Origin: Serripes groenlandicus
Taxonomy: Eukaryota; Mollusca; Bivalvia; Cardiida; Cardiidae
NCBI GenBank assembly: GCA_031761405.1
Contig: JASEVX010000003.1
Coordinates: 13,416,510 to 13,480,509, forward strand
DNA length: 64,000 bases
Direction of reading: 5' to 3'
Position 1 is the first letter of the stretch, and each line of letters opens with the position of its first letter. Positions 55,130 through 64,000 of the stretch are shown here, in pieces. Below the pieces are notes generated by a model that had not been told where the DNA came from, made no database searches, and saw nothing but the letters and a program-made list of their open reading frames with translations. A program made the position numbers and the translations under genes.

Positions 55130-56357
55130 AACAAGCGGGCAATGATGGCCCTAGATCGCTCACCTGAGTTATGAAATGAGATTTATTATGCAAAACACAT
55201 GACAAAGTCTCAAACTGCTAAAATAAAGAATGCAGTCTCCAGTGTTGATCAGATTTCGCTTCAATTTGGCCTAGTGACCTAGATTTAGAATCAATATGAC
55301 CCGTATTCGAATTTGACCAAGATATCATTAAGACAAACATTCTGACAAAATTTCACGCTGCTGAAGCACAAAAATGCAGCCTCTAGAGTGTTAAGAAGAT
55401 TTTCCTTCCATTTGACCTTGTGACTTAGTTTTTGACAGCAAATGACCCTTATTCAACCTTGGATTACATATTATCAAGACAAACATTCTAATGAAGTTTC
55501 AATATTTTCAAGTTAAATATGCAGCCTCCAGAGTGTTAACAAGATTTTCCTTCAATTTTGCCTAGTGACCTATCATTTGACTCAACATGACTAATGTTCG
55601 AACTTGGCCTAGATATCATCAAGACAAACATTCTAACAAAGTTTCAAGCTGCTTAAGTAAACAAGAGCACCGCGTACGGCACAGACGCTCGACTGATAGA
55701 AAACAGAAAAAAAGCTGAGCTAAACAAAAAACCTTAACCGGACGACCATGCCGCCGACGACACCAGGGTCATGACAATAGCTCTCTTTTTTTCAAAAGTC
55801 GAGCTAAAAATGCGGTCTCTAAAGTGTTAACAGCTTCCAGAGTGTTCACAAGATTTTCCTTCAGTTTGGCCGAGTGCCCTAGTTGTTGATGCCACATGAC
55901 CCATATTTGAACCTGGCCTAGATATTATCAAGACAAACTTTCTGACAGAGTTTCAAGCTGCTCCAGTCAAAAATGCGGTCTCTATAGTGTTAACAATATT
56001 GTTCTACATTTGGCCTAGTTATATCTAGTTTTTGACCGGACCTGACCCATATTCGAACTTAGCCTAGATATTATGCATGCAAATATTCTGACAAAGTTTC
56101 ATCATTCTCAAGACAAAAAGTAGGCTTCCAGACTGTTAACAAGGTTTTACTTTAATTTGACTTAGTGAACTAGTTTTTTACCCATATTCAAACTTGGCCT
56201 AGAAATCAGCAAGATATGCAAACCGAATAAGTGTCATGAAGATTAGTTGATAATAGTGGCAGCAGAAGTGTTAACAAGCAAACTGTTGACAACGGATGAT
56301 GGACAAAAGGCGATCACAAATATTTACCTTGGGCACTTCATCTCTAATGCGCTAAAA
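55130..56357 (-). mobile_element. GCTCACCTG-family element, copy i, nested
   Basis: Left end AACAAGCGGGCAATGATGGC, CCTAGATCGCTCACCTG; the right end is decayed (ATTTACCTTGGGCACTTCAT, GCGCTAAAA). ~155-bp cores (TTCTGACAAAGTTTCAAGC). The flanks AACCAGTAAA and ACGGGCCGTATTT match the host core's AGTAAAAAAAGGGCCATAATT. Confidence 0.8.
55659..55807 (-). mobile_element. Minimal ~148-bp hairpin-ended element, nested twice
   Basis: In element orientation it runs TTTTTAGCTCGACTTTTG ... GGTGTCGTCGGCGGCATGG ... CAGTCGAGCGTCTG, hairpin GTGCCGTACGCGGTGC, TCTTGTT. It is only the two ends, with no tandem core. Flanks AAGCTGCTTAAGTAA and AAATGCGGTCTCT are contiguous in neighbouring cores of copy i. Confidence 0.85.
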
Positions 56358-56766
56358 CGGGCCGTATTTAACTTGCATTAAATGCAGAATAGAGTTATCA
56401 AAATTGATTATTTACATATATATATATATAGGTGTAATAGTTGGGAAGCAAATGTAGAAAGTTTCAATGCAATACATCTAGAAGTTACTGAGATATGGTG
56501 TTTATGTACTTACATGCAAAACCTTAACCAAGGTGTGACGTGGACACAGACTCCAACACCAGGGTGAGTAGAATAGCTTTCATATTCTCCTAATAGTCGA
56601 GTTAAAAACAAAGCAAATGTGTTAACCTTAGGTAAATTTTCGGTAGCCCAATAACAAGTCTGCAAAAGGTTCAGATTTTTAACTATCAGACAGCACCTAT
56701 GCGCAAAATGACTTGGAACAACACTGGCCCAATTGTTATAAAGTATCTTTCTTGCATCGAGGATCA

Positions 56767-57000
56767 AACAAGAAGATCATATGGTCCTGGATCGCTTAAC
56801 TGATTATATATACCCAATCCAACATAGGATGAATCTGTATCAAATACATAAACAAAAGCGATCATACAGTTGGCCCTGGATCGCTCACCTGGGTTATGCC
56901 AACAACAACATAAGTCAATTACAATAACTCTGACAAAACTAACTTACTGACCATTATTCCTGGTTCACATGTAGGGAAGCAACACATTATCTCAAAGCCG
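56767..57000 (-). mobile_element. Two 3' ends of GCTCACCTG-type elements
   Basis: AACAAGAAGATCATATGGTC, CTGGATCGCTTAAC at 56,767 and AACAAAAGCGATCATACAGT, TGGCCCTGGATCGCTCACCT at 56,851. Only ~70-130 bp of each remains. Confidence 0.65.
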
Positions 57001-57384
57001 GTTTGTTCTGAACTGCTTATAAGATATTTCTCCTTTAGCCTCAATGTTTTCATTTTTATTCATCAATCAATTATATGTTCATTTACAGTGAATTTCCACA
57101 TCATAGGCTAGATCTTTCAAAGTCGTCTACTGCCATTTTGTTCAACATGGAAAAGGAGAAAAAAGACATTGCTTGAATATGCAGGAAGAAAAATGTACAA
57201 AACAGATGAAAACATCAGACAAACTTTAAATGGAAAGATATAAAATAAATATAACACATAAACGTCACATTAATGCTACATATGTATTCCCTCTCTTACT
57301 GAAAATTAAGGGAGAAAAGATCTCCAAGCATGATTTCCTACATAAAAAGATTCTAACAAATTGAAGAAATGCGTGATCGTCAAG

Positions 57385-58139
57385 CTAACATGTCAACTCT
57401 CCAACCCTCGCTAAAGGTTCAGTACTTTGACTAGCCATTATGTTACGGATTGGCGTAAAATCAGTCACTGATGTGTGAGTAATGTCTTGATCACTGAAAT
57501 CTGGTGTCGGATCCTCTAACAGCGGCATCCCATTATTCCCATAATTCTGTACCCATCCTAACCCCTTTTCTTGAGCGGCAGCCAGATATCTTTTTCGTCG
57601 ATTAATTTTATATATATGAATCCTCTCCTTCTCCTGTTCCTCCTCTTCCAACGCGAACTCCCAACGTAAACTTTCCTCGCTTTTTAATCTGGCTGCTGCC
57701 TCAGCAGCTTTGTTTATACAACTTTTAAGTGGTTCTGATTTAGTTTTTTCACGTTTATTAGCACCATTTGAACCAGTTTTAGATGAACTTTTTGACTTGC
57801 TTTTACTTGAGCCATTTTTCGATTTAACAGACATGTTTGATAGAGTATTGCTTATTGTTTGTATTTCCTCGAAATTGGAAAAGGAAACACTTGATCTTTT
57901 TTGACAACTTTCTTTATCGTTTAATATGCTTGTTGAGAAAGTCTGTTTTAGAATGCTTGTTTCATTGACATTTTTAAGTTCTGGTTTTGTGGCAGGTTGC
58001 GGTCTTGGCAAGTCAGAGTGATTATTTATCGAAGGCTTATTGGTGGTACTGGTACAGTGTGGCAGTGTGGAAGACTTGTGTGGCTCAGATGGGGATTCAG
58101 ATGTACATGCATGAACGCTGGAAGAATCAGAATCAGCTC
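57385..58139 (-). CDS. LIAT1: LIAT1-like protein, last coding exon
   Basis: The exon starts after an AG acceptor (TCTCTATTACAG, boundary 58140/58139) in phase to give ~250 residues up to TGA at 57387-57385. Ser-rich disorder (DSDSSS) leads. A Lys/Ser-rich stretch (SVKSKNGSSKSKSKSSSKTG) follows. The diagnostic block is ESLRWEFALEEEEQEKERIH followed by IYKINRRKRYLAAA, about residues 155-185 of the exon. This matches the conserved domain of LIAT1, the disordered partner of arginyltransferase ATE1 in the Arg/N-degron pathway. The Lys-rich tract parallels LIAT1's polylysine region. The C-terminus is acidic and shows no repeat expansion as in primate LIAT1. A possible poly(A) signal (AATAAA, minus strand) is at 57060-57055. 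Upstream exons must lie beyond 58.2 kb and are not recognisable here. Assignment is from memory of the motif; confidence is good but untested. Confidence 0.75.
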
Positions 58140-58436
58140 CTGTAATAGAGACAAGAAAAACGATCTATATAAAAATATTTGACAACTTATATATACAGCC
58201 AATCTGCAGCAGACAATTTTGAAAACATTTTTATTAAAATATGAAAATATGATAAAATTTTAATAGTTTTGAAAATATTGTGACAAAAGAAGTAACTCTC
58301 TTGTTATTCAGGTACCCAATATGTCGCAGAGTATTCAAAAGTGGAATCAATGTGCAAAAAGGAGATGCATTTTATATGATATTTTAAATCATGTCAAGTA
58401 ATTAGCTCAATGCTACTTCTTTTCACATAAAGTTTC

Positions 58437-58663
58437 AACCCTTTCCCTTATAGAACAAATCTGAAGTAGGCTTTGAAAACATCTAGGCAAAAATGTGGAA
58501 TATCTGTATAAATAAAAGTTTAATTTTTTTGGATAGAATTGAAAACATTGCAGAAAAATTATTAATTGCTCATTACGAGCGATTTCTCCAATTGCTTCAT
58601 TGTTTTCAATGGTCATCTGCTGTAGAGGCATCAGAAAGCTTTATGTATTATAGGTAATAGTTA
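58437..58663. mobile_element. Palindromic TTAA-type MITE, decayed
   Basis: AACCCTTTCCCTTATAGAAC, CTGAAGTAGGCTTTGAAAAC, then AATTGCTCATTACGAGCGATTT, CATCTGCTGTAGAGGCATC. It has an inner near-palindrome around 58,565 and decayed ends. Confidence 0.65.
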
Positions 58664-58719
58664 GTGAGATATTTTATTTAAAACATTAAATAATTTTTAA
58701 TTTTCTTACTGTATGTATA

Positions 58720-58940
58720 TATACCGCAAACAAGCCCGTCCCTGGTGTCCTTTTTTTTTTTAACAGATCGTAATAATTTGAACAAACTTGAATGAGGGTC
58801 ACCCAAGGAACATGTGTGCCAAATAATCATCAAGTCAGGCCAGTTATTCTGGACAAGACTGTTTAGGCATTTGTCTCTTTTTTCTGATGTCGCAGGAACC
58901 AAAATAGAATTCAATTGTTTAACAGTTTTGAAAGAGAAAG
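58720..58940 (-). mobile_element. Core fragment like copy f
   Basis: GGTCACCCAAGGAACATGTG, TCAGGCCAGTTATTCTGGAC, CTGATGTCGCAGGAACCAAA match the copy-f core. No ends are visible. Confidence 0.55.
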
Positions 58941-59159
58941 TTATGTTTAACTATATGGTGTGTGGTTATAACTACTAAAGATCCCAAGCTAATTGTGTAC
59001 ACATACCAAGTTTGTTGTTGATACATTGAAAAACTGAGAAAATAACTAAACTAGAAATCTTGAAACAGGGAGAGATTATAAGCTCTTAAAATAGGCACAA
59101 TATAGTTACAATTATTGTGCACTTAAGACTACTGTAGGTCACAAGATATCATCTACTAA

Positions 59160-59870
59160 TCATGTTTCATGATGATCATGTATTGCTCACCTGAGATCTG
59201 AATTGTTGTAGTTTAAAAGTAGACAAAAATATCTAAATATTTGTTTTTTCTTAGGACTGGTGGCCATCCGTTTTGTTTAATACAGGATTTACATTGCTTT
59301 CAACATTTTTTTCAGTTATAGCATGACATTTCCTTGGTTAATAATAAACTAGTCCTACTGGTATAATTAATCCTGATACCCGTGCAGCAATTGTAATGCT
59401 ATTGCCACAACCCAGAGTGCCATAGAGAGAAGTTACATAACTCATTATAAATCTCTTTGATATGACGAGACCCGGGATTGCATACTCGCCTCCAGCTCCA
59501 GAGGCAGACAAACCTTTGGTAATGGAGGAAATGCTTTTTAAGAATTTTTTCTGACTGGAGGCCATCTTGTGCAGAGAAGTTGGATGGTTTAAATGAATTT
59601 GATAGAACATAATAAGCTTAGGGACAATATTTAGAAATTTGGCCAGTGGTCTATGAGGAGATATCATTTAAATATTTTTTTCTATTTTTAGCTCTATTGG
59701 CCATCTTGTGCAGAGGAGCAGAATGGTTTTTATCAAGTTAAGTAGAGAGCTGTTAAGGGAACATTCTTGTGAAATTACTTTTAAATGGGATCCATAGTTT
59801 CAGAGAAGGAGATTTAAATGGATGAAGGACGTTGAGGGATCATGATAGCTCTTAAATCAAAGTTATGACA
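59160..59870. mobile_element. Decayed hairpin-element cores and a 3' end
   Basis: ATGATCATGTATTGCTCACC, TGAGATCTG at 59,165-59,205 is a decayed 3' end. Cores with GGCCATCTTGTGCAGAG recur at 59,561 and 59,698. A SINE-like piece interrupts them. Confidence 0.45.
59266..59520 (-). mobile_element. SINE fragment, second family
   Basis: TTTTTCAGTTATAGCATGAC, ATTTCCTTGG resemble 47,138-47,320. The right part has GACGAGACCCGGGATTGCAT, ACTCGCCTCC, a B-box-like tRNA-derived stretch on the minus strand. Confidence 0.5.
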
Positions 59871-60240
59871 AATTATTGAAAAGCGTTTTAGTCAGATGAT
59901 GGAAGTGCTTGCATGCTAAGTGGGGCAAGTGACACAAAAGAGAGAAATTCATTGGTTTTAAGAATGTTTACATTACATCATAGTTTTGACATTTGTCTAC
60001 TTTTATTTCCAAATGGCCTTTGGCGATTATTAGATTTTAAAACAGTTTCATATCAGGTAAAGGGTTAAGACATAGAATTAATTAATTTTCTATAAAAAAC
60101 ATTTTGAAATAAGGCCGATTGACTTACGACCCCCTGTGTACAATACAGATATTAAATTCCTTCAATCTGTAAAGTTACACATTCAATAGGTCCCATAGTG
60201 AACTTTCAATAACAGAAAATATCAACCAAGCAGAAACACT

Positions 60241-60467
60241 TTACCCTTTTACACATACAACAAATCTGCAGCAGATGACTTTATAGACAAATTGGCACAA
60301 ATATGGAAAACCTCTGTGAATAAACCTTTTACAATTGAATAGAGATGAAAACATTGTAGTTGCAAATGGAGAAATAATTGCTCTTGGAGAGCAAAATTCT
60401 TCTTTTCCTTTCAAAAGTGGTCTGCTGAAGATATGTCAAAATGCTTCTGAAAGTGGGAAAGGGTTAA
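60241..60467. mobile_element. Palindromic TTAA MITE
   Basis: TTACCCTTTTACACATACAA, CAAATCTGCAGCAGATGACT at the left; GTGGTCTGCTGAAGATATGT and GTGGGAAAGGGTTAA at the right. Inner core GGAGAAATAATTGCTC with its partial complement. The left TTAA has decayed to TTAC. Confidence 0.75.
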
Positions 60468-60494
60468 ACCATTTTGTCAAGTGATATTGCTTTT

Positions 60495-60717
60495 TTAATC
60501 CTTTCCCACCTGCAGACGCAATATATAGCAGCAGACGACTTTTGAAAACATTGTGGTCAACGGTGAAATTGCTCATGATGAGCAATTTCTCCTTTGGCCA
60601 CAAAGTTTTCAACTTTATTTAGCAATTAAGCTATCTTTTATGGAGATTTTTCAGGTTTTTGTCACTATGTTATCAAAGTCATCTGCTGCAGATTTGTTGA
60701 ATGTGGGAAAAGGTTAA
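60495..60717. mobile_element. Palindromic TTAA MITE
   Basis: TTAA at both ends (60495-60498, 60714-60717). CCTTTCCCAC and GTGGGAAAAGG form the termini. The inner hairpin GAAATTGCTC, ATGAT, GAGCAATTTC is perfect. 223 bp. Confidence 0.8.
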
Positions 60718-60944
60718 CTTTTAATTTAACCTGATACAATATTGCTGGATACCTGCCATGCTTTGATAGCATATCTCATATGTCAAACTATTTTATATCC
60801 GTTTAAGTAAATTCATTTATGCTTGTTTCAGATACAAGCTTTCATGTGCATGCAATTTTATTATGGTCGCCTTTTACAAGAGGCAAAGTACTTTGATTGG
60901 CTGACAGGAATTTGAACAGCAATAACTGCAGTAATTAAACATCA

Positions 60945-61335
60945 GTTGATTGCGTTTGCAGACGACTTTGGAAGTATCTTGGTGAAAATATGGACATTTT
61001 AAATTAATGAAAGTATAATTATTGAAAAGACATGAAAACAGCCATGAGCAATTTCTTTTTTGGCCAAAATATTTTCAAAACCTGTCTGCTGCAGACATGT
61101 CAAAACAAATTGATTGATTGTTTGGGGTTTAACGCCGTTTTCAACAATTTTTCAGTCATATCACGGCAGCCAGTTCACCTACTCATGTGTTTCTTGAATT
61201 TCTCACACCAGTACTTCATACAACACTCTTTCCAAGCAACTGGCTGCTTTTCCACATAAACTAATAGCCCATTGGTCGGAAATAATGTTGGCCGAGCTGG
61301 GGTTCAAACTCACAACCCCAAAATGCATCAAAAGG
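60945..61335. mobile_element. Palindromic TTAA-type MITE split by a SINE
   Basis: GCAGACGACTTTGGAAGTAT, GAGCAATTTCTTTTTTGGCC, GTCTGCTGCAGACATGTCAA at the left; after the SINE, TGCATCAAAAGGTGAGAAAG completes the right end. The left terminus is lost. Confidence 0.6.
61107..61321 (-). mobile_element. tRNA-derived SINE inserted in a MITE
   Basis: A (TTGATTGATTG) tail, GGGGTTTAACGCCGTTTTCA, ATATCACGGCAGCCAGTTC, TCTCACACCAGTACTTC, CCAAGCAACTGGCTGCTTTT, GTTGGCCGAGCTGGGGTTCA: nearly the 43-kb SINE in full. The head is slightly short. Confidence 0.75.
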
Positions 61336-61390
61336 TGAGAAAGGTTTGGTCTTTCGACCAATTCATATTAGATTTTAGTTCATTTTTTTG

Positions 61391-61618
61391 TTAACCCTTT
61401 CCCACATACAACAAATCTTCACCAGACGACTTTCTAAACATCCAGGCAAAAACATAGAAAATATCTATAAATGAGGATAAAATAACTGACAAAAGTTGAA
61501 AATAGTGTGGTAAATGGAGAAATTACTTGTTTTGAGCAACTTCTTCTATTTTCACAATGTTTTCAAAAGTGGTCTGCTGCAGAGGCGTCAAAAGCATCTG
61601 TATGTGGTTAAGGGTTAA
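61391..61618. mobile_element. Palindromic TTAA MITE, intact ends
   Basis: TTAACCCTTTCCCACATACA at 61391 and GTATGTGGTTAAGGGTTAA ending 61618. TTAA is exact at both edges and CCCTTT/AAGGG forms the terminus as in piggyBac-type elements. GTCTGCTGCAGAGGCGTC lies near the right end. 228 bp, no coding. Confidence 0.85.
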
Positions 61619-61786
61619 AGAAAATGCTCTGTTCTTCACTACAATACACAGATGACTAAGTGTAAAACTTATTTTGATGCATCTACAGCAGATGACTAAC
61701 GAAAACACTGAGGAAATAGAAAAGTGGAAGGTCACAAGGTATCTAAACCAAGTTTCAATTTCATACATCATTGGAAATTGATTGAG

Positions 61787-62082
61787 ACAAGAAACCGCTG
61801 AAGACGGTAAGGCTGGATTGTCGGCAATTTGACCTTGAAAATCGACAAACTAAGGTCAAGGTCAAAGTAACCATAGAAATCAATAGAACTTGTTACTGGT
61901 TACCTTCAGGCAAAGTTTCAAGTTTGTAACCCTTTCCAGTGCTGAGATTTTGCCTCAACCTGAAACTTTAACCAAAATGTTGAAGGACAGACAAACAGAC
62001 AGACAGACAGATGGACAGAAAGACAGACAGACGGACATCGCCAATCTAAAGACCGGAATTGATAGAGCAATCCGGCCAAAAA
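61787..62082 (-). mobile_element. Short hairpin-ended element, GGCCGGATTG family, copy 2
   Basis: Inverted relative to the copy at 30,037: ACAAGAAACCGCTGAAGACG, GTAAGGCTGGATTG at the left; GACCGGAATTGATAGAGCAA, TCCGGCCAAAAA at the right, with (ACAG)n inside. It shares AGTTTCAAGTTTGTAACCC (complement) with copy 1. Confidence 0.8.
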
Positions 62083-62099
62083 TGGCCTTTCTTTAAAAC

Positions 62100-62552
62100 A
62101 AATAAAAAAGGGAGATAAGTTCAAAGATATGCATGCCAGATTTATGGATATTGTGAACTATACATCTGCAGGTCACAAGCTACCTACAGACAAGTTTAAT
62201 ATTGATACATTGGAAATTAATTGAGAACAAAATAATGAACAAGTGAGATAACTCCACTAACAGGCTACAGTTAGGTACCTTTTATTGTTCCATTCTCCTG
62301 AATACAGGGTGTTAGACTATTAGTGTTGAAATCTTAAAGTGAATCTGCCAAACAGCAACTAACTTAATGGCCAAACTAAACAATTGAAAAAAGGGAGATA
62401 CCTCCAAAAATAAGCAGGTAGGAGGTTATGTTCTCTGTATTGTTCCATTCTCCTGATGATTGATGCTAAGTGTGATGGCCAGACAGACAGACAGACGACG
62501 GCGATCAGATCCCTATATATCTCCCTGTCTCACAGACAGGGGACACAATAAT
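62100..62552 (-). mobile_element. Hairpin-ended element, CCCTGTCTG family
   Basis: The right (5') end folds as CCCTGTCTGTGAGACAGGG (written in element sense), with CAGACAGACAGACGACGG just inside. ~156-bp cores contain TTGTTCCATTCTCCTG (62,284 and 62,441). The interrupted core also appears before 61,787. Confidence 0.6.
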
Positions 62553-62572
62553 ACTTGTATTTATAGCGACCC

Positions 62573-62905
62573 CACCCTTTTCCCTTTTGCCAAGATGTTT
62601 CATCTGCAGAAGAGTTGTTGTATATGATTGATTGATTGGGGCTTAACACCCTTTTCAACAATTTTTAAGTCATGTCATGGTGGCAAGTTCACCTACTCAT
62701 GTGTTTCCTAGCTTTCTCACACCAGTACTCCACAAAACATACTTTCCAAGCAGCTTGCTGCTTTTCCACACACTGTTAGCCAATTGGTGAAAGACGGTAG
62801 ACAGACAAACGTTTGGATTCAAACTAACAACCCCTGGATTGACAGCCCACATTGTTACAGTCTGAGCTTCTGTGGCTCGGTATGTTGTATGTATAAAAGG
62901 GTTAA
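62573..62905. mobile_element. Palindromic TTAA MITE fragment split by a SINE
   Basis: CCCTTTTCCCTTTTGCCAAG, TTTCATCTGCAGAAGAGTTG, TTGTAT before the SINE; GTTGTATGTATAAAAGGGTT, AA after it (TTAA 62902-62905). The left half is internally deleted. Confidence 0.65.
62626..62880 (-). mobile_element. tRNA-derived SINE with target duplication
   Basis: (TGATTGATTG) tail, GGGGCTTAACACCCTTTTCA, CAGTACTCCACAAAACATAC, CAACCCCTGGATTGACAGCC, CACATTGTTACAGTCTGAGC. GTTGTAT occurs on both sides (left 62,617-62,623; right 62,884-62,890), a 7-bp or longer duplication of the MITE sequence. Confidence 0.8.
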
Positions 62906-63321
62906 TTGACAGCATATTCATTCTATATAATCCAGGGATAAAAAGTGCCACAAGTTTCAGGAAACCTTCTGTGACTAATTATCAATGGTGCAGAGCAAGA
63001 TCTTACTGTCCAGATTCACAGGTTGATCTTGATCATCACTGGTCACAAAAACTCTTTGGAGGATTTTCGTAGAGCATATTTCAAATTTGACTCTATAATT
63101 GTTTCATATAAAGGTCGGTGAGATTTATTAATAGGCATGTTTTTTGAACGATTTACCTGTTTAAATAAATGTTTTGTTTATCTGCTTTGAACAATTAATG
63201 TAAATTAATATCTAAATAAATTAAAACTCTATTTTTTCCTCGAAGTTAAAAGTAGAAGTGAAAAGGAGATAAAGCTTAATTTGAGGTAATATTATAAATG
63301 CCTCCTTTTCGAACAAGGATT

Positions 63322-63551
63322 TTAACCCTTTGCCTCATATAGACGCTTTCTGACGCCTCTGCAGCAGACAGCTTTTTGAAAACATAGTGACAAAAGAATA
63401 AATTGCTCAAGACGAGCAATTTCTCCTTTTGCCACAATGTTTTCCACTTTTAGTCATAGGTTATCCATTCAATTATAGAGATTTTCCATTTTTTGACAAA
63501 ATATGTTCAAAGTCGTCTGCTGCAGAATTGTTGTATGATGGAAAGGGTTAA
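63322..63551. mobile_element. Palindromic TTAA MITE, intact ends
   Basis: TTAACCCTTTGCCTCATATA, TCTGACGCCTCTGCAGCAGA; core AAATTGCTC, AAGAC, GAGCAATTT; right GTCGTCTGCTGCAGAATTGT and GGAAAGGGTTAA. Exact TTAA at both ends, 230 bp. Confidence 0.85.
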
Positions 63552-63588
63552 ATCTTTACTCTTTGCTAATGTGTCAAATTTCAAATTG

Positions 63589-63716
63589 TAAACCCTTTCA
63601 CACCTCAAGTAGAAGACTTTTGGAAAGATTGTGGCAAATGGAGAAATTTATCAAATTGAGTAATTTCTCCTTTACCTTAATATTTTCAAATCTATTCAAT
63701 GATTAAACTTTCATTT
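63589..63716. mobile_element. Left half of a palindromic TTAA MITE
   Basis: GTAAACCCTTTCACACCTC, GTGGCAAATGGAGAAATTTA, TGAGTAATTTCTCCTTTACC. It runs directly into the next copy. Confidence 0.65.
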
Positions 63717-63905
63717 ATCCCTTTTCCCTCACATAGACAGACCTGTTCTGACGCCTCTGCATCAGACAGCTTATTGAAAACATAGTAACAAAAGAAGAAG
63801 TTGCTCAAAACAAGCAATTTCTCCTTTTGCCACAATGTTTTCCAGTTTCAGTCATAATATTTTCAGTCGTCTGCTGCAGAATTGTTGTATGAGGGAAAGG
63901 GTTAC
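63717..63905. mobile_element. Palindromic TTAA-type MITE
   Basis: CCCTTTTCCCTCACATAGAC, TGACGCCTCTGCATCAGACA; core AAGTTGCTC, AAAAC, AAGCAATTT; right GTCGTCTGCTGCAGAATTGT, GAGGGAAAGGGTTA. Terminal TTAA is imperfect. Confidence 0.7.
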
Positions 63906-63985
63906 AAATACAGGTTTACCAGATTTGTGTCCAGATGTTCTTTAAGTCATCTGCTGCAGATTTATCTAATGTGGGAAAGGGTTAA
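63906..63985. mobile_element. Right end of a palindromic TTAA MITE
   Basis: GTCATCTGCTGCAGATTTAT, CTAATGTGGGAAAGGGTTAA; only the last ~80 bp, directly abutting the previous copy. Confidence 0.65.
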
Positions 63986-64000
63986 AGTCCCAGATCACTA

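Larger units (their letters stand above)
54429..56607 (-). mobile_element. GCTCGACTT-family element, copy 2
   Basis: Left end AACAAAAGCTGTCCAAAAGA, CAGCGTGCTCGAC (hairpin GCTGTCC/GGACAGC-like). Right end AACACCAGGGTGAGTAGAAT, then TAATAGTCGAGTTAAAAA. Cores are of the GGGCCATAATTTGCATTATA type. It is interrupted by copy i. Confidence 0.8.

Overview
This is a eukaryotic, AT-rich and almost entirely repeat-derived window. The probable source is a bivalve mollusc. The reasons are many short non-autonomous elements built from ~150-170 bp tandem cores between hairpin ends (resembling the bivalve 'pearl'/Helentron-type elements), an intron-containing PIF/Harbinger transposon pair, tRNA-derived SINEs, CR1/jockey-like LINE fragments, and one exon of an animal gene, LIAT1. 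The species cannot be named from the sequence. No rRNA, CRISPR array or bacterial operon was seen.

Layout. 1-1.2 kb: 156-bp core repeats abutting an endonuclease remnant. 1.2-5.3 kb: two hairpin-ended elements, then a 375-bp TTAA-flanked MITE sitting in a LINE tail. 6.3-12.4 kb: about 138 copies of a 43-bp satellite. 12.45-19.57 kb: a minus-strand LINE with ORF1, endonuclease and reverse transcriptase, broken by frameshifts and two younger insertions. Two tRNA-Thr-like sequences lie at its 5' side. 19.86-34.10 kb: a 14.2-kb unit with ~225-bp terminal inverted repeats and a matching 6-bp duplication, inserted into relics of the same satellite. It holds a Harbinger transposase (plus strand) and its convergent seven-exon MADF/BESS partner (minus strand, degenerate). 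34-43 kb: minisatellites, a second LINE 3' end and unannotatable sequence. 43-57 kb: dense, mutually nested hairpin-ended elements. 57.4-58.1 kb: last coding exon of a LIAT1-like gene, the only likely host gene. 58.4-64 kb: a cluster of near-palindromic TTAA MITEs with SINEs inserted into some.

The order of insertion can be read because each younger element interrupts a recognisable older one. The most unusual observations are: one shared terminal architecture across several unrelated-looking element families; the long-TIR 14-kb unit; tandem tRNA-like sequences upstream of LINE ORF1; and satellite segments displaced by exact multiples of 43 bp. Coordinates of repeat edges were read by eye and are generally good to a few bases where termini are visible, and to tens of bases for decayed copies.
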